Notes: generated by a model not told the origin, from the letters alone. Shown: positions 26,763 through 38,050, numbered from the stretch's first letter. The stretch: 64,000 nt of DNA from Rhinopomastus cyanomelas (GCA_013400115.1 VXBP01009029.1:169284-233283), one strand, 5' to 3'. Translations and numbers: made by a program.

Positions 26763-27663
26763 ATGACTGCCGAGAGCCGGCTGCTGCCGGGCCACCCGCC
26801 GCCGCTCCCGCCGCTGAAGGCGGACCCGGCTTCGCCGGGAGAAGAAGCGGCGGCGGGGGCGTGGGGAGGGCGGCGGCGGCGAAAGCGTCCGGCAGAGCGG
26901 GGAAAGCCACCCTACAGCTACATCGCGCTGATCGCCATGGCCATCGGGCAAGCGCCCGAGCGGCGGCTGACACTGGGCGGCATCTACCGCTTCATCACCG
27001 AGCGTTTCCCCTTCTACCGCGACAGCCCGCGCAAGTGGCAGAACAGCATCCGACACAACCTCACCCTCAACGACTGCTTCGTCAAGGTGCCGCGGGAGCC
27101 TGGACGCCCCGGCAAGGGCAACTACTGGACGCTGGATCCGCACGCCCGCGACATGTTCGAGAGCGGTTCCTTCCTCCGCCGTCGGAAGCGCTTTAAGCGC
27201 AGTGATCTCTCCACCTACCCGGCCTTCCTCGCTGAGCGCTCGGCTGCTCCCTGCCACATCTGCCCGCTGTCCGCCCCGCCAACGACCACCGACCTGGCCC
27301 CTGACCCAAACACCGCCGTCTCCTCCTGCGCCTTCGCCACCGCCGCTTTTCCCGCGCAGGGCTGTTCCGCCACCGCCCTGCCTCACGCCTACGCCCCGCT
27401 GCCCCCCGCTCCCGGTCCCTACGCGCCAGCCGGCCCGGGGCCGCTTTACGCGCCGTCGGGGCGCATGGTGCTGCCCAGCTCGCCGCCCGCTCCCGCCGGG
27501 CTCTACGGCNNNNNNNNNNNNNNNNNNNNNNNNNNNNNNNNNNNNNNCTTACCCGCCGCTGCCCCACGGATACGGCACCGGCGGCCAGCTGGGTCCCACC
27601 GACACCGGGCAACGGCACAACGTCTATCCCGGCGGCCCCGACAGATTCGTTTCGGCGCTCTGA
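26763..27663 (+). CDS. FOXE1: FOXE1 forkhead transcription factor (single exon, interrupted by an assembly gap)
   Basis: This encodes a nuclear winged-helix DNA-binding regulator, known in vertebrates for thyroid, pharyngeal and palate development. The N-terminus MTAES matches mammalian FOXE1 and fixes the start. A basic stretch GRRRRKRPAERGK (about residues 36-48) leads into the forkhead domain (about 48-145): KPPYSYIALIAMA, recognition helix NSIRHNLTLNDCF, then wing 2 with FLRRRKRFKRSDLSTYPA. The last residues, YPGGPDRFVSAL, closely resemble the FOXE1 C-terminus and differ from FOXE3. The gene is intronless, as in other vertebrates. A 38-N gap (27510-27547) follows residue 249. The downstream frame is offset by one base relative to the upstream frame, so the gap length is wrong and the apparent frameshift is an assembly artefact. 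The human polyalanine tract after the forkhead domain is absent from the readable part. FOXE3 is the alternative, but the two ends argue against it. Confidence 0.93.
27510..27547. other. Assembly gap (38 N) inside FOXE1
   Basis: A run of undetermined bases sits in the GC-rich C-terminal coding region. The codon phase differs by one base on the two sides, so the true missing length is not 38 modulo 3. The sequence on both sides is typical low-complexity, Pro/Ala/Gly-rich FOXE1 linker. Confidence 0.98.
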
Positions 27664-27735
27664 CCCAGGCGGCCGGACGAGGGGTGGGGATGCTGAGCGG
27701 CTCATCTAGTGCCTCTGTACCGAAAGACCGCTCAG

Positions 27736-29135
27736 GAAAGTGCCAGAGGACTGCACCTCCGCATCCTGCCACCTGCCCGGGACCCCTGACGAGGAGCCTA
27801 GCAACCACCCTTGGGGATGTGGGAGCCTCTGCCCAGCCCGGCCTGCTTTCACCAGAGAAGCCCATAGGGCTGCCAAGTGCCTGAATGGGGCAAACAGCCC
27901 TTTCTTCTTTTACTGACTCTTCTATGGCAGGTGCTGAAAGCTTCCTGCTAGACTCCCGCACTCCCAGCACACCCAGCTGGCCTGCCTGATCTGTCCAGGA
28001 AAAATTTCTTGAATCTGCCTTTAAAACTGTCTCTGCTGTTGACGATTTTACTTACAGAACAAAACATCTGCTGTGGTGGCAGAGGAGGGAGGTAGGAGAA
28101 GCCTTCCCTGGCCTTGTGCTGCCCAAGCCATGAAAGCAGAATGTGTGGCACAGACATGGTGGCATGTGCCTGGTGTTGCACAGGGCTGTCAGGTTGGGCT
28201 TCACACCAACAGTGTGGCCAGGCAAGGGGAAGGTTGGGTTGCAGCCACACACAGCAAGCCACACACAGCAATCCCTGACCCCCTCAGGGTCGGGGGATTG
28301 GGGGGTGTGGGGTGTGGGGTGTGTGTCTCTGCTCTGTGCTGCAGGGTCGGGTGAATGGTGGAGGTACAAACCCTTTTACCATGAGCATGCTCAGCCTCTG
28401 GAATACACGACCAAATGAGGTTGTACAACTTTTGCCTTTGGAGGTCTTCCGAGCTTGATTAGACAGAACCTGAGTCACCTAATATGTTTTTGCAGCTGAT
28501 TCAGCATTGAATTTGGATGTACTTTGAGTGGAGATCTGGACCAGAGATCTATAGAAATCCTTATATCCTTTATATATATATATACTTTAATCCTAAGGTC
28601 AACCCAGCTCTGTCTGTAGTCTAGAAAAATCAGGATCTCTGAAGGAAAATTTTCCTTTGTGAAGCAAGTGAGAGAAGAAGAATATGGTAAGTTTTCATCC
28701 TCATTTGCTCCCCTTTCAGACTTTCCTAGAGTAGAATAAAAGCTAGAGAAAAACTTGGAGAGGACACAACTGATAGGAATGTCTATGAGGGGCAAAGTCT
28801 TGAAAAGAGATCCACGGGGAAACTCAAACAAATCCCTTCTTACAGATCCCACCACCATAGGAAGAACTCCAAGGACATGGTGGGCTTTTCTTGAGGCTAT
28901 GAGCAGAGAGGGAGCAGATGTAGCTCTGCTGCTCTCCAGATCTCCTTATCCAGCATCTTCTTCCTGTGGAGAGCCTTTGTGAAGAGGATCAGGGGAAGGT
29001 TTGTGAAGGATACGTCAGGGGGATAAGACCCTGGAAGGAAAAACGTAGGTGGGAAGTGCAAACACTGCCTCAGCTGGAGCTTTGGAAGAGCAGAGAGGGT
29101 TCACATACACCAAGGTTTCTCTCACCTCAGAAGGG
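27736..29135 (+). other. FOXE1 3' UTR and downstream flank
   Basis: Sequence after the stop codon is non-coding. It includes a GT/GGGTGT-rich run (about 28286-28327), a (TA)n stretch (about 28572-28584) and the AATAAA at 28735. Most of the first kilobase is probably FOXE1 3' UTR. Confidence 0.4.
28735..28740 (+). terminator. Candidate FOXE1 poly(A) signal
   Basis: This is the first AATAAA I noticed downstream of the FOXE1 stop codon, about 1.07 kb away. That distance suits a long 3' UTR for this gene. Assignment to FOXE1 is inference. Confidence 0.35.
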
Positions 29136-29430
29136 TACAGATCATACTAAAACTCACATCGGAAGAGACCTTAGGAAGTTTCTGTTCTGACTTTCTGCTC
29201 AAAGCAGAGTCATCTGGGAAACAGACCAAGTCCTGGTTGAGTCCTGACAACCTCCAGGGATGGAGGCAGCACTTTTTCTTTGGTTAGCTTGACTGTCCTC
29301 ACAGGGGAGAAGTTTCTCCTCATAGCCCAGTCAGCACACCTCTAACCATTTCTTGCTCTGTTGCTATGTGCTGCTGCAAGAGCTCTGATCCTGTACCTTC
29401 TGCTCCATGGAAGTTTTTTCAATTCCTTGG
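29136..29430 (-). mobile_element. Ancient CR1 fragment
   Basis: GAAGAGACCTTAGGAAGTTT, CTGCTCAAAGCAGAGTCATC, CCAGGGATGGAGGCAGCAC and AGAAGTTTCTCCTCATAGCC follow minus-strand CR1 order with heavy divergence. Confidence 0.55.
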
Positions 29431-32400
29431 CAGGATGAAATTTATGTAGAGGTAGGTTCCTTGCCTTCTCTGGTTCCTAAGGTACATGTATACAAGTAGG
29501 ATACCAGAGGGGGAAACGGAGTGGAGCAGCAAGGTGTTTCCATGTCCTGACAACACAGATTTGGGTGGAAGAGTCTAAAGCTCGCTACGGTGGGTGGACA
29601 TGAGAAGTTGTGTGTTTGCCTTCCACAGGGCTCTGAGGTAGGAGAAGTGTGTTGGTTTCAAAGCTCCCATCCCTCTCTCTGTGCAGTCAGAATGGCATGG
29701 GTGGGCTGAAAGTCTGGGGCTGACTTGGTATTGCTTATCTTGTGCATCTGAGCCTTTTTGTGGAGACTGACGCTTGTGCAGAGCTGCAGAGGCTGTGTTG
29801 CTGTCAGTGCAGCAGTCACACAGGTAACAAGTGTAGGTGTCTGCCACATCAAGGTGAATTTGATTCTTCCCTTCCTTACCTTCTCTCCTTGAGAGTTATG
29901 TAGTCTCTCTCAACATCCTTTCCGGCCCTGGCATGTTCAGAAGCCACCTTCATCCTCCAGAGACCAGTCTTGCCTCTGTAGCTTGGCTGCCTCAACCTGG
30001 GGCAAGTCTCCCCAGCAGCAATGCTAGGTCCTCTCCCAGCTTCTTTCACCAGCTGGAAGAGAAGCTAACACCTGGCAGTGCTAGCTCCTAGTTTTTTGAC
30101 AGCTGTCTACTGGCTCTCTTCTTTAATCAGAGACAGAACCCTGTCCCTTTGCTAGCAAGCCGTGCTGACCACTTTCTCATTTGGTGGTAGCTGGGAGAGG
30201 AATTTTCCTGCATCTTAATGCCTTCCTTCCTTGCATTAGGAATAATTATCGATATGGACTGGTTAGTTTTCCTGAGTTTGGAAGTTTCCTGGCCCTTGTT
30301 ACCCATTCATTCAACCTGGTTTTATTCTCTGCTGCAGCCCTGGTGCTAGTCTAAGGTTCAGTCTATAAAGAAGGTCAGCAGTGATAATGCAGGTTCTGTG
30401 TAAGCGGCTCCTGTCCTCAGCATCTCTAGCAATTTTGGGGAGGAAATCTTTCTCTTGATGGATAGGTTTTTATGACTCAAAAGGCAAAAGCTTGGGTAGG
30501 TTCAATTGTGTGTAGCTAGCAGATAAGATCTAGATGCTTGTCCTTATATTCTCCAGATCTTTTATACGTGTAAACTAGGCAAACCACACATACCTGGAAC
30601 ATGTGCTTTCTGCACCAGGTGAGCGTGTTGTTTCACATGGCCACAAACTGTCTAAACTTCAGCCACAGGCAGCTGGAAACCCTAACCAGGAGCTTTGTGC
30701 TTATTGAAGAGCTACATGGACCCTTCAAGATACCCCACATTTGTGTGAGATCTCAGTCCTTTGGGGGTTTTGATACAAAAATAGAGTAATCTGTACTTGC
30801 CTGTGCTAGTGCTGGCAATGCTCTGCATATTAGAGACCCGGAGAATCCAGAAGTTCAGAACCACTGCCATGGTTCTGTGGCTATTGCAGCCTCTCCTGTC
30901 TGTCATGGGGGCTCAGACACAAAGGGTGCACTGAACATTACAGGTCTGTCCAGGCTGAAACTCATGGTAGCAGAATGTGCTGATCCTGTGCTTGTGCACA
31001 TAGCTACGTGTGTCAAACGACTGTGTGACCACTGACCGAGGAGGATGTGATTGTCACTGCATAGTTGGGGAGCCATGGGGTTGGGTCTGCCTGTGAAGAT
31101 ATGGGGATATGCCATGAGGATATGCTGAATATCAATGTATGCTTGTGCCATGGGGATATGTTAAATATCTGGATATCAATGTCTTTTTGGTGGTACTTTG
31201 CTTGTTACTCTCAGGCACCACCCAGAATACAGAAAATTTTGATTTCTAGAAGCTTTGTTGTAAATATCTGAGAGCCTTTTTTTAGCAAAGTTAATCTAAG
31301 TTGCAAACTAGTATTTTGATTACTAGAAGAAGAGTTAAATAGGTTTGGGTTATAGCCCTGTAGGAAACACTAAGTGTAAGCACTGATGGGAAGGAAGAAG
31401 GGCCTGAGAAGTGCTCGTTACTCAGAGGACAGAGCCTTTTGAAACTTTTTCTGCCTGAGTTCTGGTTCAGTCAGATCCCATGCCGGCTTTGAGAGAGGGG
31501 TGGATTGTTACAACCTAGAAGAACATTTTATTATACAATGGATATTTCTGTTGTATTTGCTCTTCTACTTCACTTGCAATAGAAATAAATGTTTGTCCTG
31601 TTGTTTATACATGAAGTGTCTCTGAATTTCTCAAGATTTCCCTGTGCTCCTAAGACCAAGTCCAGAAGAAGATTTGTGCCACATGCTGCTTCTTGCATTT
31701 CACAGTGTCTTTTCTCATACCCAAGTATCAGAGTCTCCTTCAGGCTGTATGGGTGACCCTGACATCAAGGTATGGAGCTCCAGCCCAGTCTCTGCTAAAA
31801 AGGGACAGGTAGGCAATCCAAGGCTATGACCTGTAACAGGAACAATAAGGAACACAATGGGCAAGGGACTTGTACTTGGCGTTAATTACTCTCTGGTTGC
31901 TATACAGTGAAGTTGGTCCAGCTGGAGAAGTTTTTGCGTGTAGAAAGAATGTTTTATTGCTTGTCCTGTGGCAGCAGCACCAGAAATGCTTGGTCTTGCC
32001 TCTTGCACCCCAGGCCAGTGAGGTTTTTTTTGATTGCACAGATGCAGTTCCCACAGCCTTGGGATGACACTGTGTTCACCTTGTGCAACAAGTCAAGCCA
32101 CAAAGGTAGCTAGTGGAGGGTGTAACAAGTCTTTGGGGACAACACATTGCTAGGATAATGGCAGATGTTTCCCCTTCTTCTATAGAAAGGGTAGTGGCTG
32201 GCTTCCTGAGCAGTTTTGAGGGAAAGTGAGCTCTACAGCTGTGCCCTGTCAACAGCCCAGGCTGCCTGGAGGGCTATAAATGAGACAGGAACTTTTAATC
32301 TGCTAAGTTATCTAAGAGCAGATAGGAAAATGTTCAGTATCTTTGGGACTCTCAGGTATGGTTTGGAAGAGGCCAAGAGGTGCATCAAAAACTAAAAAGA

Positions 32401-32747
32401 AAAGGAGTTTGTAAGGGGAGGCAGGGGTCATTTGGTCAGAAGTACCTTGGAGGGACTCCAAAGCTTAGCAAGCTGTAGCTAGAGGTCAGTCTTGATCCAC
32501 AACTGGAGATGAGCTGCATCTGTTGCCTAGAACTGCCATACCAGCATTAGTGATGAAAGAGGATGTCCCACGCGTGCAGTTCCTGAATGTGAACACACGT
32601 GAACACAGCAAGACTGATGCTCTCTGTGGGGCTGATTGTGCAGGGTCTGGTTTTCTGGGAACCTAGTGGCCCATGTCAGAACGGCTTGCTTGCACTGTTG
32701 AACGCATAGATCTCTGACTCACAAAAATCACCATGTAGACAACAAAA
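29431..32747. other. Intergenic, nothing recognised
   Basis: I looked here for exons of TRMO, which sits between FOXE1 and HEMGN in human, and recognised none. No clear repeat copy. Confidence 0.4.
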
Positions 32748-32848
32748 GAATCATAGAATCATTAGGGATTGGAAGGGACCTTGAAAGATCATCTAGTCCA
32801 ATCCCCCTGCCACACCAGGATCACCCAGACCAAGTCATACAGTCAGTC
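32748..32848 (-). mobile_element. CR1 3'-end fragment, truncated by the next copy
   Basis: AGAATCATAGAATCATTAGG leads to CACCCAGACCAAGTCATACA, where a different CR1 subfamily begins abruptly. Only the terminal 100 bp remain. Confidence 0.8.
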
Positions 32849-33250
32849 AGGGTTAGAAGGGACCACAGGATCATCCTGTTCCAACTGCCTTGCCATGGGC
32901 AGGGACACCCCGCCCTACATCAGGCTGGCTAGAGCCTCATCCAGCCTGGCCTTAAACACCTCCAAAGATGGGGCCTCAACCACCTCCCTGGGCAACCCAT
33001 TCCAGGCTCTCACCACTCTCATGGTGAAGATCTTCCTCCTCACATCCACTCTAAATCTACCCATCTCCAGCTTTGCTCCATTCACCCTAGTCCTGTCGCT
33101 ACCTGCCATCCTAAAAAGACCCTCCCCAGCCTTTCTGTAGGCCCTCTTCAGATACTGGAAGGCCACAATAAGGTCAGCTGGGAGCCTCCTCTTCTCCAGA
33201 CTGAACAGTCCCAACTGTCTCAGTCTGGCCTCATAGGAGAGGCGCTTTTG
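32849..33250 (-). mobile_element. CR1 copy of a second subfamily
   Basis: It begins CAGTCAGGGTTAGAAGGGAC and encodes on the minus strand LGLFSLEKRRLPADLIVAFQ, and near the end LPREVVEAPSLEVFKARLDE. The C-terminus of CR1 ORF2 is largely intact in frame, so this copy is relatively young, but it is 5'-truncated. Confidence 0.85.
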
Positions 33251-34497
33251 AAGCAAACCTTTTGAAGAACAGTGTCCCACAGAAAGTGGCAGGACTGAAA
33301 AAATAACCCTGTATTTTAGATTCTGAAAATCAAACTGTCTGTTACTTAACAACAGAAGAGCAAGAAGCCAAATGCAGAGCAATTAAGCAGTAGCTTGTAA
33401 TTTTTCCCCACTCATGATAACAAAAGCTTTTATTAGCAACATAGGTAAAGAAATGTGATTACAACAAGCCATGCCAGATCCCCATATGTTGTCACTGGAG
33501 CTGTATTTTTACTAGATAAGATTGCAACCCAGAGTTTTCAAGTACGTGATTATATACAAACACGATAAAGTATTAGCTTTGTGTGCAGAAGTAACTACTT
33601 CTCGTAACACATTCTTCCTTACATCCATAAAACAAGCAGATTTCCAATCTTACAGTATGAAAGGCTGGTAACCTACTACTTGGACAAGCACTGTAGTAAG
33701 TTAACTGTATTTTTACCCCTATTTGGAGTTCTGTGTTTCTACTATTCAAAATACAGCCCAGCATACTCACAAACGACAACATAAATAACTGGTGTAACTT
33801 CCCTGTTAAACACACTGTAGAGTTTAAACACTGGCATTTGGAATTCACATGCTCCACTTCAGTCTGAAGCTACCTTACAGTCCTAAACATGCTGAAAAGA
33901 GCTATCAAAGTTCTAACAATTGTTTACAACCATTTGTAAGTTTTAGCAATTGTTTACAACCATTTGAGCCACAATCAAAGTCTGACACCAATCACCCTAT
34001 TTGGAATTGGCATGTATAGCTCTGTTGGAGTAAGCAAGAAGAGCTCTAGTCTTTTTGGGCGGACCAAGGAACCTATCAGATTTTACCTCCATATTTCTGC
34101 ATCCCAGCTATATAAGGCTGCAATAAATCATTCTTTGAAGGAGAGAAATCATCTCATTCCTTTTTGAATTTATGACTTCTCTCCATCCAGATCCAAGAAG
34201 TCAAGGTGGGAGATGATGTCATCAGCTATACCTGGAAGCGGGGAGTGTTTCTGGTACTTTTGCATCTGAGCAGTCACTCCAACTTCTTGTGCAGGCAGAC
34301 TGAGAAAGCAGTAACAAGAGCCTTGGTTCTGAACTCTCACCGTCTCCCATCAGTATTTGAACACAGGGTGCAGCTGGTGGTCCCTGGGGTAGATAGGGAT
34401 GAAGTAATGTATTGAGCATGGAGTTCCCCAGTCATGCTTCTTAGGCTGAGAGTAAAACAAGGCTGTATCCTAGCCTCTTCTGCTGACTAGAAGTCCA
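33251..34497. other. AT-rich segment, possibly an LTR remnant at its right end
   Basis: It contains a 30-bp tandem duplication (33911-33970). Near 34107-34140 TATATAAGG is followed closely by AATAAATC, a spacing typical of a retroviral LTR. I could not define LTR ends or a target-site duplication, so the identification is weak. Confidence 0.25.
33911..33970 (+). repeat. 30-bp tandem duplication
   Basis: Two adjacent 30-bp units share CAATTGTTTACAACCATTTG and differ at a few flanking bases. Each contains a GTTTAC core, the forkhead-type binding core TGTTTAC. Confidence 0.85.
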
Positions 34498-34681
34498 TAG
34501 AGTCACAGAATCACAGACAGTTAGAGGTTGGAAGGGACCTCAAAAGATCATCTAAGTCCATCTCCCTCTGCTGGAGCAGGCTAGGCCTACAGTGCTGTCT
34601 CAAGATGTCCTACATGGGGCTTGAACCCATGACCCCAGGAATTCAGAGTCCCATGCTCTGCCAACTGAGCCAACCACAGGC
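34498..34681 (-). mobile_element. tRNA-derived SINE with CR1-like 3' tail
   Basis: Read on the minus strand, the head (about 34679-34607) has tRNA architecture: A box TGGCTCAGTTGG with a D-arm GCTC/GAGC (34655-34670), an anticodon loop CTCTGAA (34642-34648, Gln-like CTG), and a T arm ATGGG-TTCAAGC-CCCAT (34614-34630). The acceptor strands do not pair, so it is not a working tRNA. It continues into GATGATCTTTTGAGGTCCCT and CTGTGATTCTGTGACTCT, a CR1-type 3' end. That is how a SINE mobilised by CR1 enzymes is built. Similar tRNA/CR1 SINEs are known in birds; the family is not identified here. Confidence 0.75.
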
Positions 34682-34949
34682 TGCCATCATTGCCTGTCCA
34701 GGTTCAGATGTCTGGCAGAAAGTGGGCATGAAGTAAGTAGGAATGGCAGCAGTGGATGGCTTGGAGATGCTCCCATAGCCCACTAATGTTTCTCCTCTTT
34801 CTCTGGTGCCAGAAGTTCAGATTGGCTAGCCAGTTAGACATTTGCAAAACTGTTGTCTGAATGTGAACTACACAAGTAGTGCAGGCTTCAGAGATTAAAA
34901 ATACTGTGTCCTAGGCTTCATGTAAATTTTAAACCCATGTTTTACCACG
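34682..34949. other. Unique spacer
   Basis: Nothing recognised between the SINE and the next CR1 copy. Confidence 0.5.
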
Positions 34950-35845
34950 TAGTCTGTCATCAAGACAGTTGTGGTCAATGGGGTGGAGTCAAGTTGGAGG
35001 CCCATGTCTAGTGGTGTTCCCCAGGGGTCACCATACTGAGTTCAGTCCTATCCAATATATTCATCAACAACCTGGATAAGGGGACAGACTGTACCTTCAG
35101 CAAGTTTGCTGATGAAACAAAGCTGAGAGAAAAGTCTGACTCACTGCAGGGCGGTGCTGCCATCAAGTGTGACTTGGATAGGTGGAGAGTTGGGCAGAGA
35201 GAGACTTGATGAGATTCAACAAGGGTAAGTGGACAGTGCTGCATCTGGAGAAGAATAACTCGTTGGGGACTGACCTGCTTGAGAGTACCTCTGGTGCTAA
35301 GGACCTGGGCGTGATGGTGGACCACAGGCTGGCTATGAGCCATCAGTGTGCTCCTGTGGCCAAGGAGGCAAATGATCTCTTGAGGTGCCTTAAGAGTAGA
35401 ATGGCCAGTGGGTCAAGGGAGTTTCTCATTATCTACTCTTTCCTGGTGAGGCCGCCCCTGGAAATCTGCATTCAGTTCTGGGCTTCCCAGTTCAAGAGTG
35501 ACAGGGAGCTACTGAGAGAGTACAGCACAGACCCACCAAGGTGAGCAGGGTGCTGGAGCATCTTATGAGAAGAGACTGCAAGGTCTGGGGCCGTTTAGCC
35601 TGAGAGCTAAGGATTGACGGGAGATCTCATTGGTGCTTATAAATATCAAAAGGGTGCATGTCAAGATGATGGGACCAGGCTCTTCTCCATGGTGCCCCAC
35701 AATAAGGCAAGGAGCAATGGGCACAAAGTAGAACACAGGAGGTTCAATTTAAACATAAGGAAAAACTTCTTTCACAGTGAGTTCAACAGAACCCTGGAAC
35801 AGGCTGCCCAGAGATACACCCAGACACCCAGATACACAGATCATT
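34950..35845 (+). mobile_element. CR1 copy with reverse-transcriptase remnant
   Basis: Plus-strand CR1 from the RT palm (GGTGTTCCCCAGGGGTCACC, then FADETKL-like TTTGCTGATGAAACAAAGCT) through the C-terminal region. The ATG-led piece at 35182 reads ESWAERDLMRFNKGKWTVLH. Frames are broken in several places and the tail is missing. Confidence 0.88.
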
Positions 35846-35915
35846 AGGGGTTGGAAGGGATCCCCAGGGTTTATCTCATCCAACCTTCCTGCTCAAAATA
35901 GTGCAGTGTTTAGCT
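35840..35915 (-). mobile_element. Short CR1 end fragment
   Basis: GATCATTAGGGGTTGGAAGG, followed by CATCCAACCTTCCTGCTC, is a minus-oriented CR1 end placed directly against the preceding plus-oriented copy. Confidence 0.6.
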
Positions 35916-36279
35916 GTGAGCATTTAAAACCTTTGCTGTGAGACAGCCCAGTGCTGGACTCTGGAAGAGAACATTGGGCTTCATAGATATTCCCCTTGTC
36001 TGAAGGATGTTGTGGGGTGGACCATTCAGCATGGGTGAATGCTTGAGCCTGGGTGGTCCGTTTGTTCAAGCAGCAGACAGTTAAGTGTATGCATGTATTT
36101 TCTTCCTAACTCCCGTCTCTGTTCCTTCCTGGGTAACACTCAAAATCTTGTTGTGGACAGGGGAGGGAATAGTGTAAGTGAAGCCAAGGGTTTACCATTA
36201 CTACATGCAAAATTGTTAACAATATTGTGGTTTAATTATTATTTTCAAAGTCTAAACTAATACAGAAAAAACAATCCTC

Positions 36280-36417
36280 ATTAGGAGTCTCCTTCTCTGG
36301 AGATGCCTGGATGTGTTCTGGGCAACTTTGTCTTGGTGGTCCTGCTCTGGTGGGGGGATTGGACTAGATGATCTTTTGGGGTCCCTTCCAAACCCTAACG
36401 ATTCTATGATTCTTTCA
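36280..36417 (+). mobile_element. CR1 3'-end fragment
   Basis: GGAGTCTCCTTCTCTGGAGA through GGACTAGATGATCTTTTGGG to GATTCTATGATTCTTTC. Confidence 0.88.
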
Positions 36418-37204
36418 ATCTGAGATTGCTACACAAACACAAATCTTAATACCTACTCCTGCTTCTGGATGTGAGGCTCACCCTTCCTGTGCCCTCACCA
36501 TAATGGCTGCAGGAGTAGGTAGGAGATCTCACCAGTTACCAGCATCCTGATGTATTCAATAGGCAGATTGCGCTGTTCCTGGTGAAGGTTTCCTTCTTTT
36601 CATCAGGAAGCACTTGATGATTTCTTCCCTCTCAGTCTTGAGATTCACTTATTTCTGTATGTGTTTTCAATGGTTCATGTGGTTTTAAAAGTTTTAATTC
36701 TTTTTTTTTTCTGTTTTCCTTGTTTTCTGTAACTTTTCAACCTTTACTTGACCAACATAGGTTTGCACTCCTGCAGATTGGACACTAAGATAAACTAAGT
36801 TGGAATCCATGATGTGACAGATGGCTCAAGCCATACATTAAAAAATGATAATTACCAGTACAGATGAAAACAAATGTAGATACTGGTTATCTAACCACTG
36901 GTTGCTGTCACAGCCAAGCAAGCTAAAATCAGGTCAGGCCAAGACCAGAACAGCCAAGTCCCAGTCCTCTGCACTGTGGGGTCAGCATGAACCTACAGCT
37001 CCTGAATAGCAATGTATTGGCAGGCTACATTTAAGGTCAGACCCAGTCTACTGTCACAAACTAGAGACTCCAGACCAGCAGGCTGGGAGAGGATTGCCTC
37101 CTGAGGTGTGCAGAGTTTGTCCTTTCTGTTGTTTCTCAGGGCTCTGTGTGTGTTGTGAATATGTCCTGTGCTGATAGAGGACAGGTCTTGGTGGTGTAAG
37201 TGAA
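36418..37204. other. Unique spacer
   Basis: Nothing recognised apart from a T-rich run near 36700. Confidence 0.45.
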
Positions 37205-38050
37205 GCAGATGGCACTGAGTGGGCAGTGATTTTGTGGGTGACACCACGGTGAGTGGTGTGGTTGATGTCCACAGAGGGGCCTGGACAAGCCTGAAAAGCC
37301 AGGTGCAATGTTCTGTACATGAGTCAGGGCAATCCCTAGGAATATCCACCCCGCACCTGCTGGGGTATGGTGTGCTTGAGAGCAGCTCTGTGGAGAAAGG
37401 TATGGTCATACCAGTGGATAGAAGGCTGGACATGCACCTTGCAGCCCAGAAGACCAGCTGTGTCCTGGACTGTCAAAAGAAATGTGGCCAGCAGGTTCAG
37501 GGAGGTGATTCTGTGTTTCTGCTCTGCTCTGGCAAAATCTTATCTGGAACCCTGTGTTGAACCCTGGAGTCCTCAGAACAAGAAAGATGTAGACCTGTTG
37601 CAGTGGGTTCGTAGGAGGCTTAAAAAATTGTTCAGAGGGCTGAAACACCTCTGCTATGATGACAGGGGCTGTTCAGCCTGAAGAGGAGAAACCTTTAGGA
37701 AGACCATAGCATGGAATTTCATTACATAAAGGGGGGTGATAAGAAAGATGTAGACAATCTTTTCAGTAGGATCTGTTATGACAGTGAAGAGGGTGATGGG
37801 ATCAAACCAAAACAGGATACATTTAGAGTAGATATAAGGACAAAAGTTTTTACACTGAGGGTGGTGAAACACTGCCCCAGATTGCTCAGAGAGGCGGTAG
37901 ATGCCCCATGCCTAGGAACAGTCCAGGTCAGGTTGAACAGGGCTCCGGGCAACCTGACCTAGCAAAGGATGTCCCTGCTCACTGCAGGTGGGTTGAACCA
38001 GATGGTCTCTGAAGGTTTCTTCCAATCCAAGCTGTTCCATGACTGATAGC
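37205..38050 (+). mobile_element. CR1 copy, old and frame-broken
   Basis: DDTTVSG-like sequence near 37235, then GGTGATTCTGTGTTTCTGCT, GTTCAGCCTGAAGAGGAGAA, GGTTTCTTCCAATCCAAGCT and TTCCATGACTGATAG follow the plus-strand CR1 order from RT to 3' end. It has numerous stops. Confidence 0.75.

Larger units (their letters stand above)
26245..27735. promoter_or_regulatory. CpG island covering the FOXE1 promoter and coding region
   Basis: GC content and CpG density rise sharply at about 26.25 kb and fall again after 27.7 kb, unlike the AT-richer flanks. The island covers about 500 bp of promoter, the short 5' UTR and the whole FOXE1 coding exon. This is normal for a developmental forkhead gene. Confidence 0.85.

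Noticed and set aside
26376..27386. A 336-codon open stretch on the minus strand opposite FOXE1
   Set aside because: It is a shadow of the GC-rich FOXE1 coding and promoter sequence: Arg/Gly/Ala-rich and without family similarity.
33911..33970. CRISPR-like direct repeats
   Set aside because: Only two adjacent units without spacers, in vertebrate DNA. It is a tandem duplication.
34607..34679. A functional tRNA-Gln gene
   Set aside because: The acceptor-stem strands do not pair and the anticodon stem has mismatches. The sequence runs into a CR1-like tail, so it is the head of a SINE.
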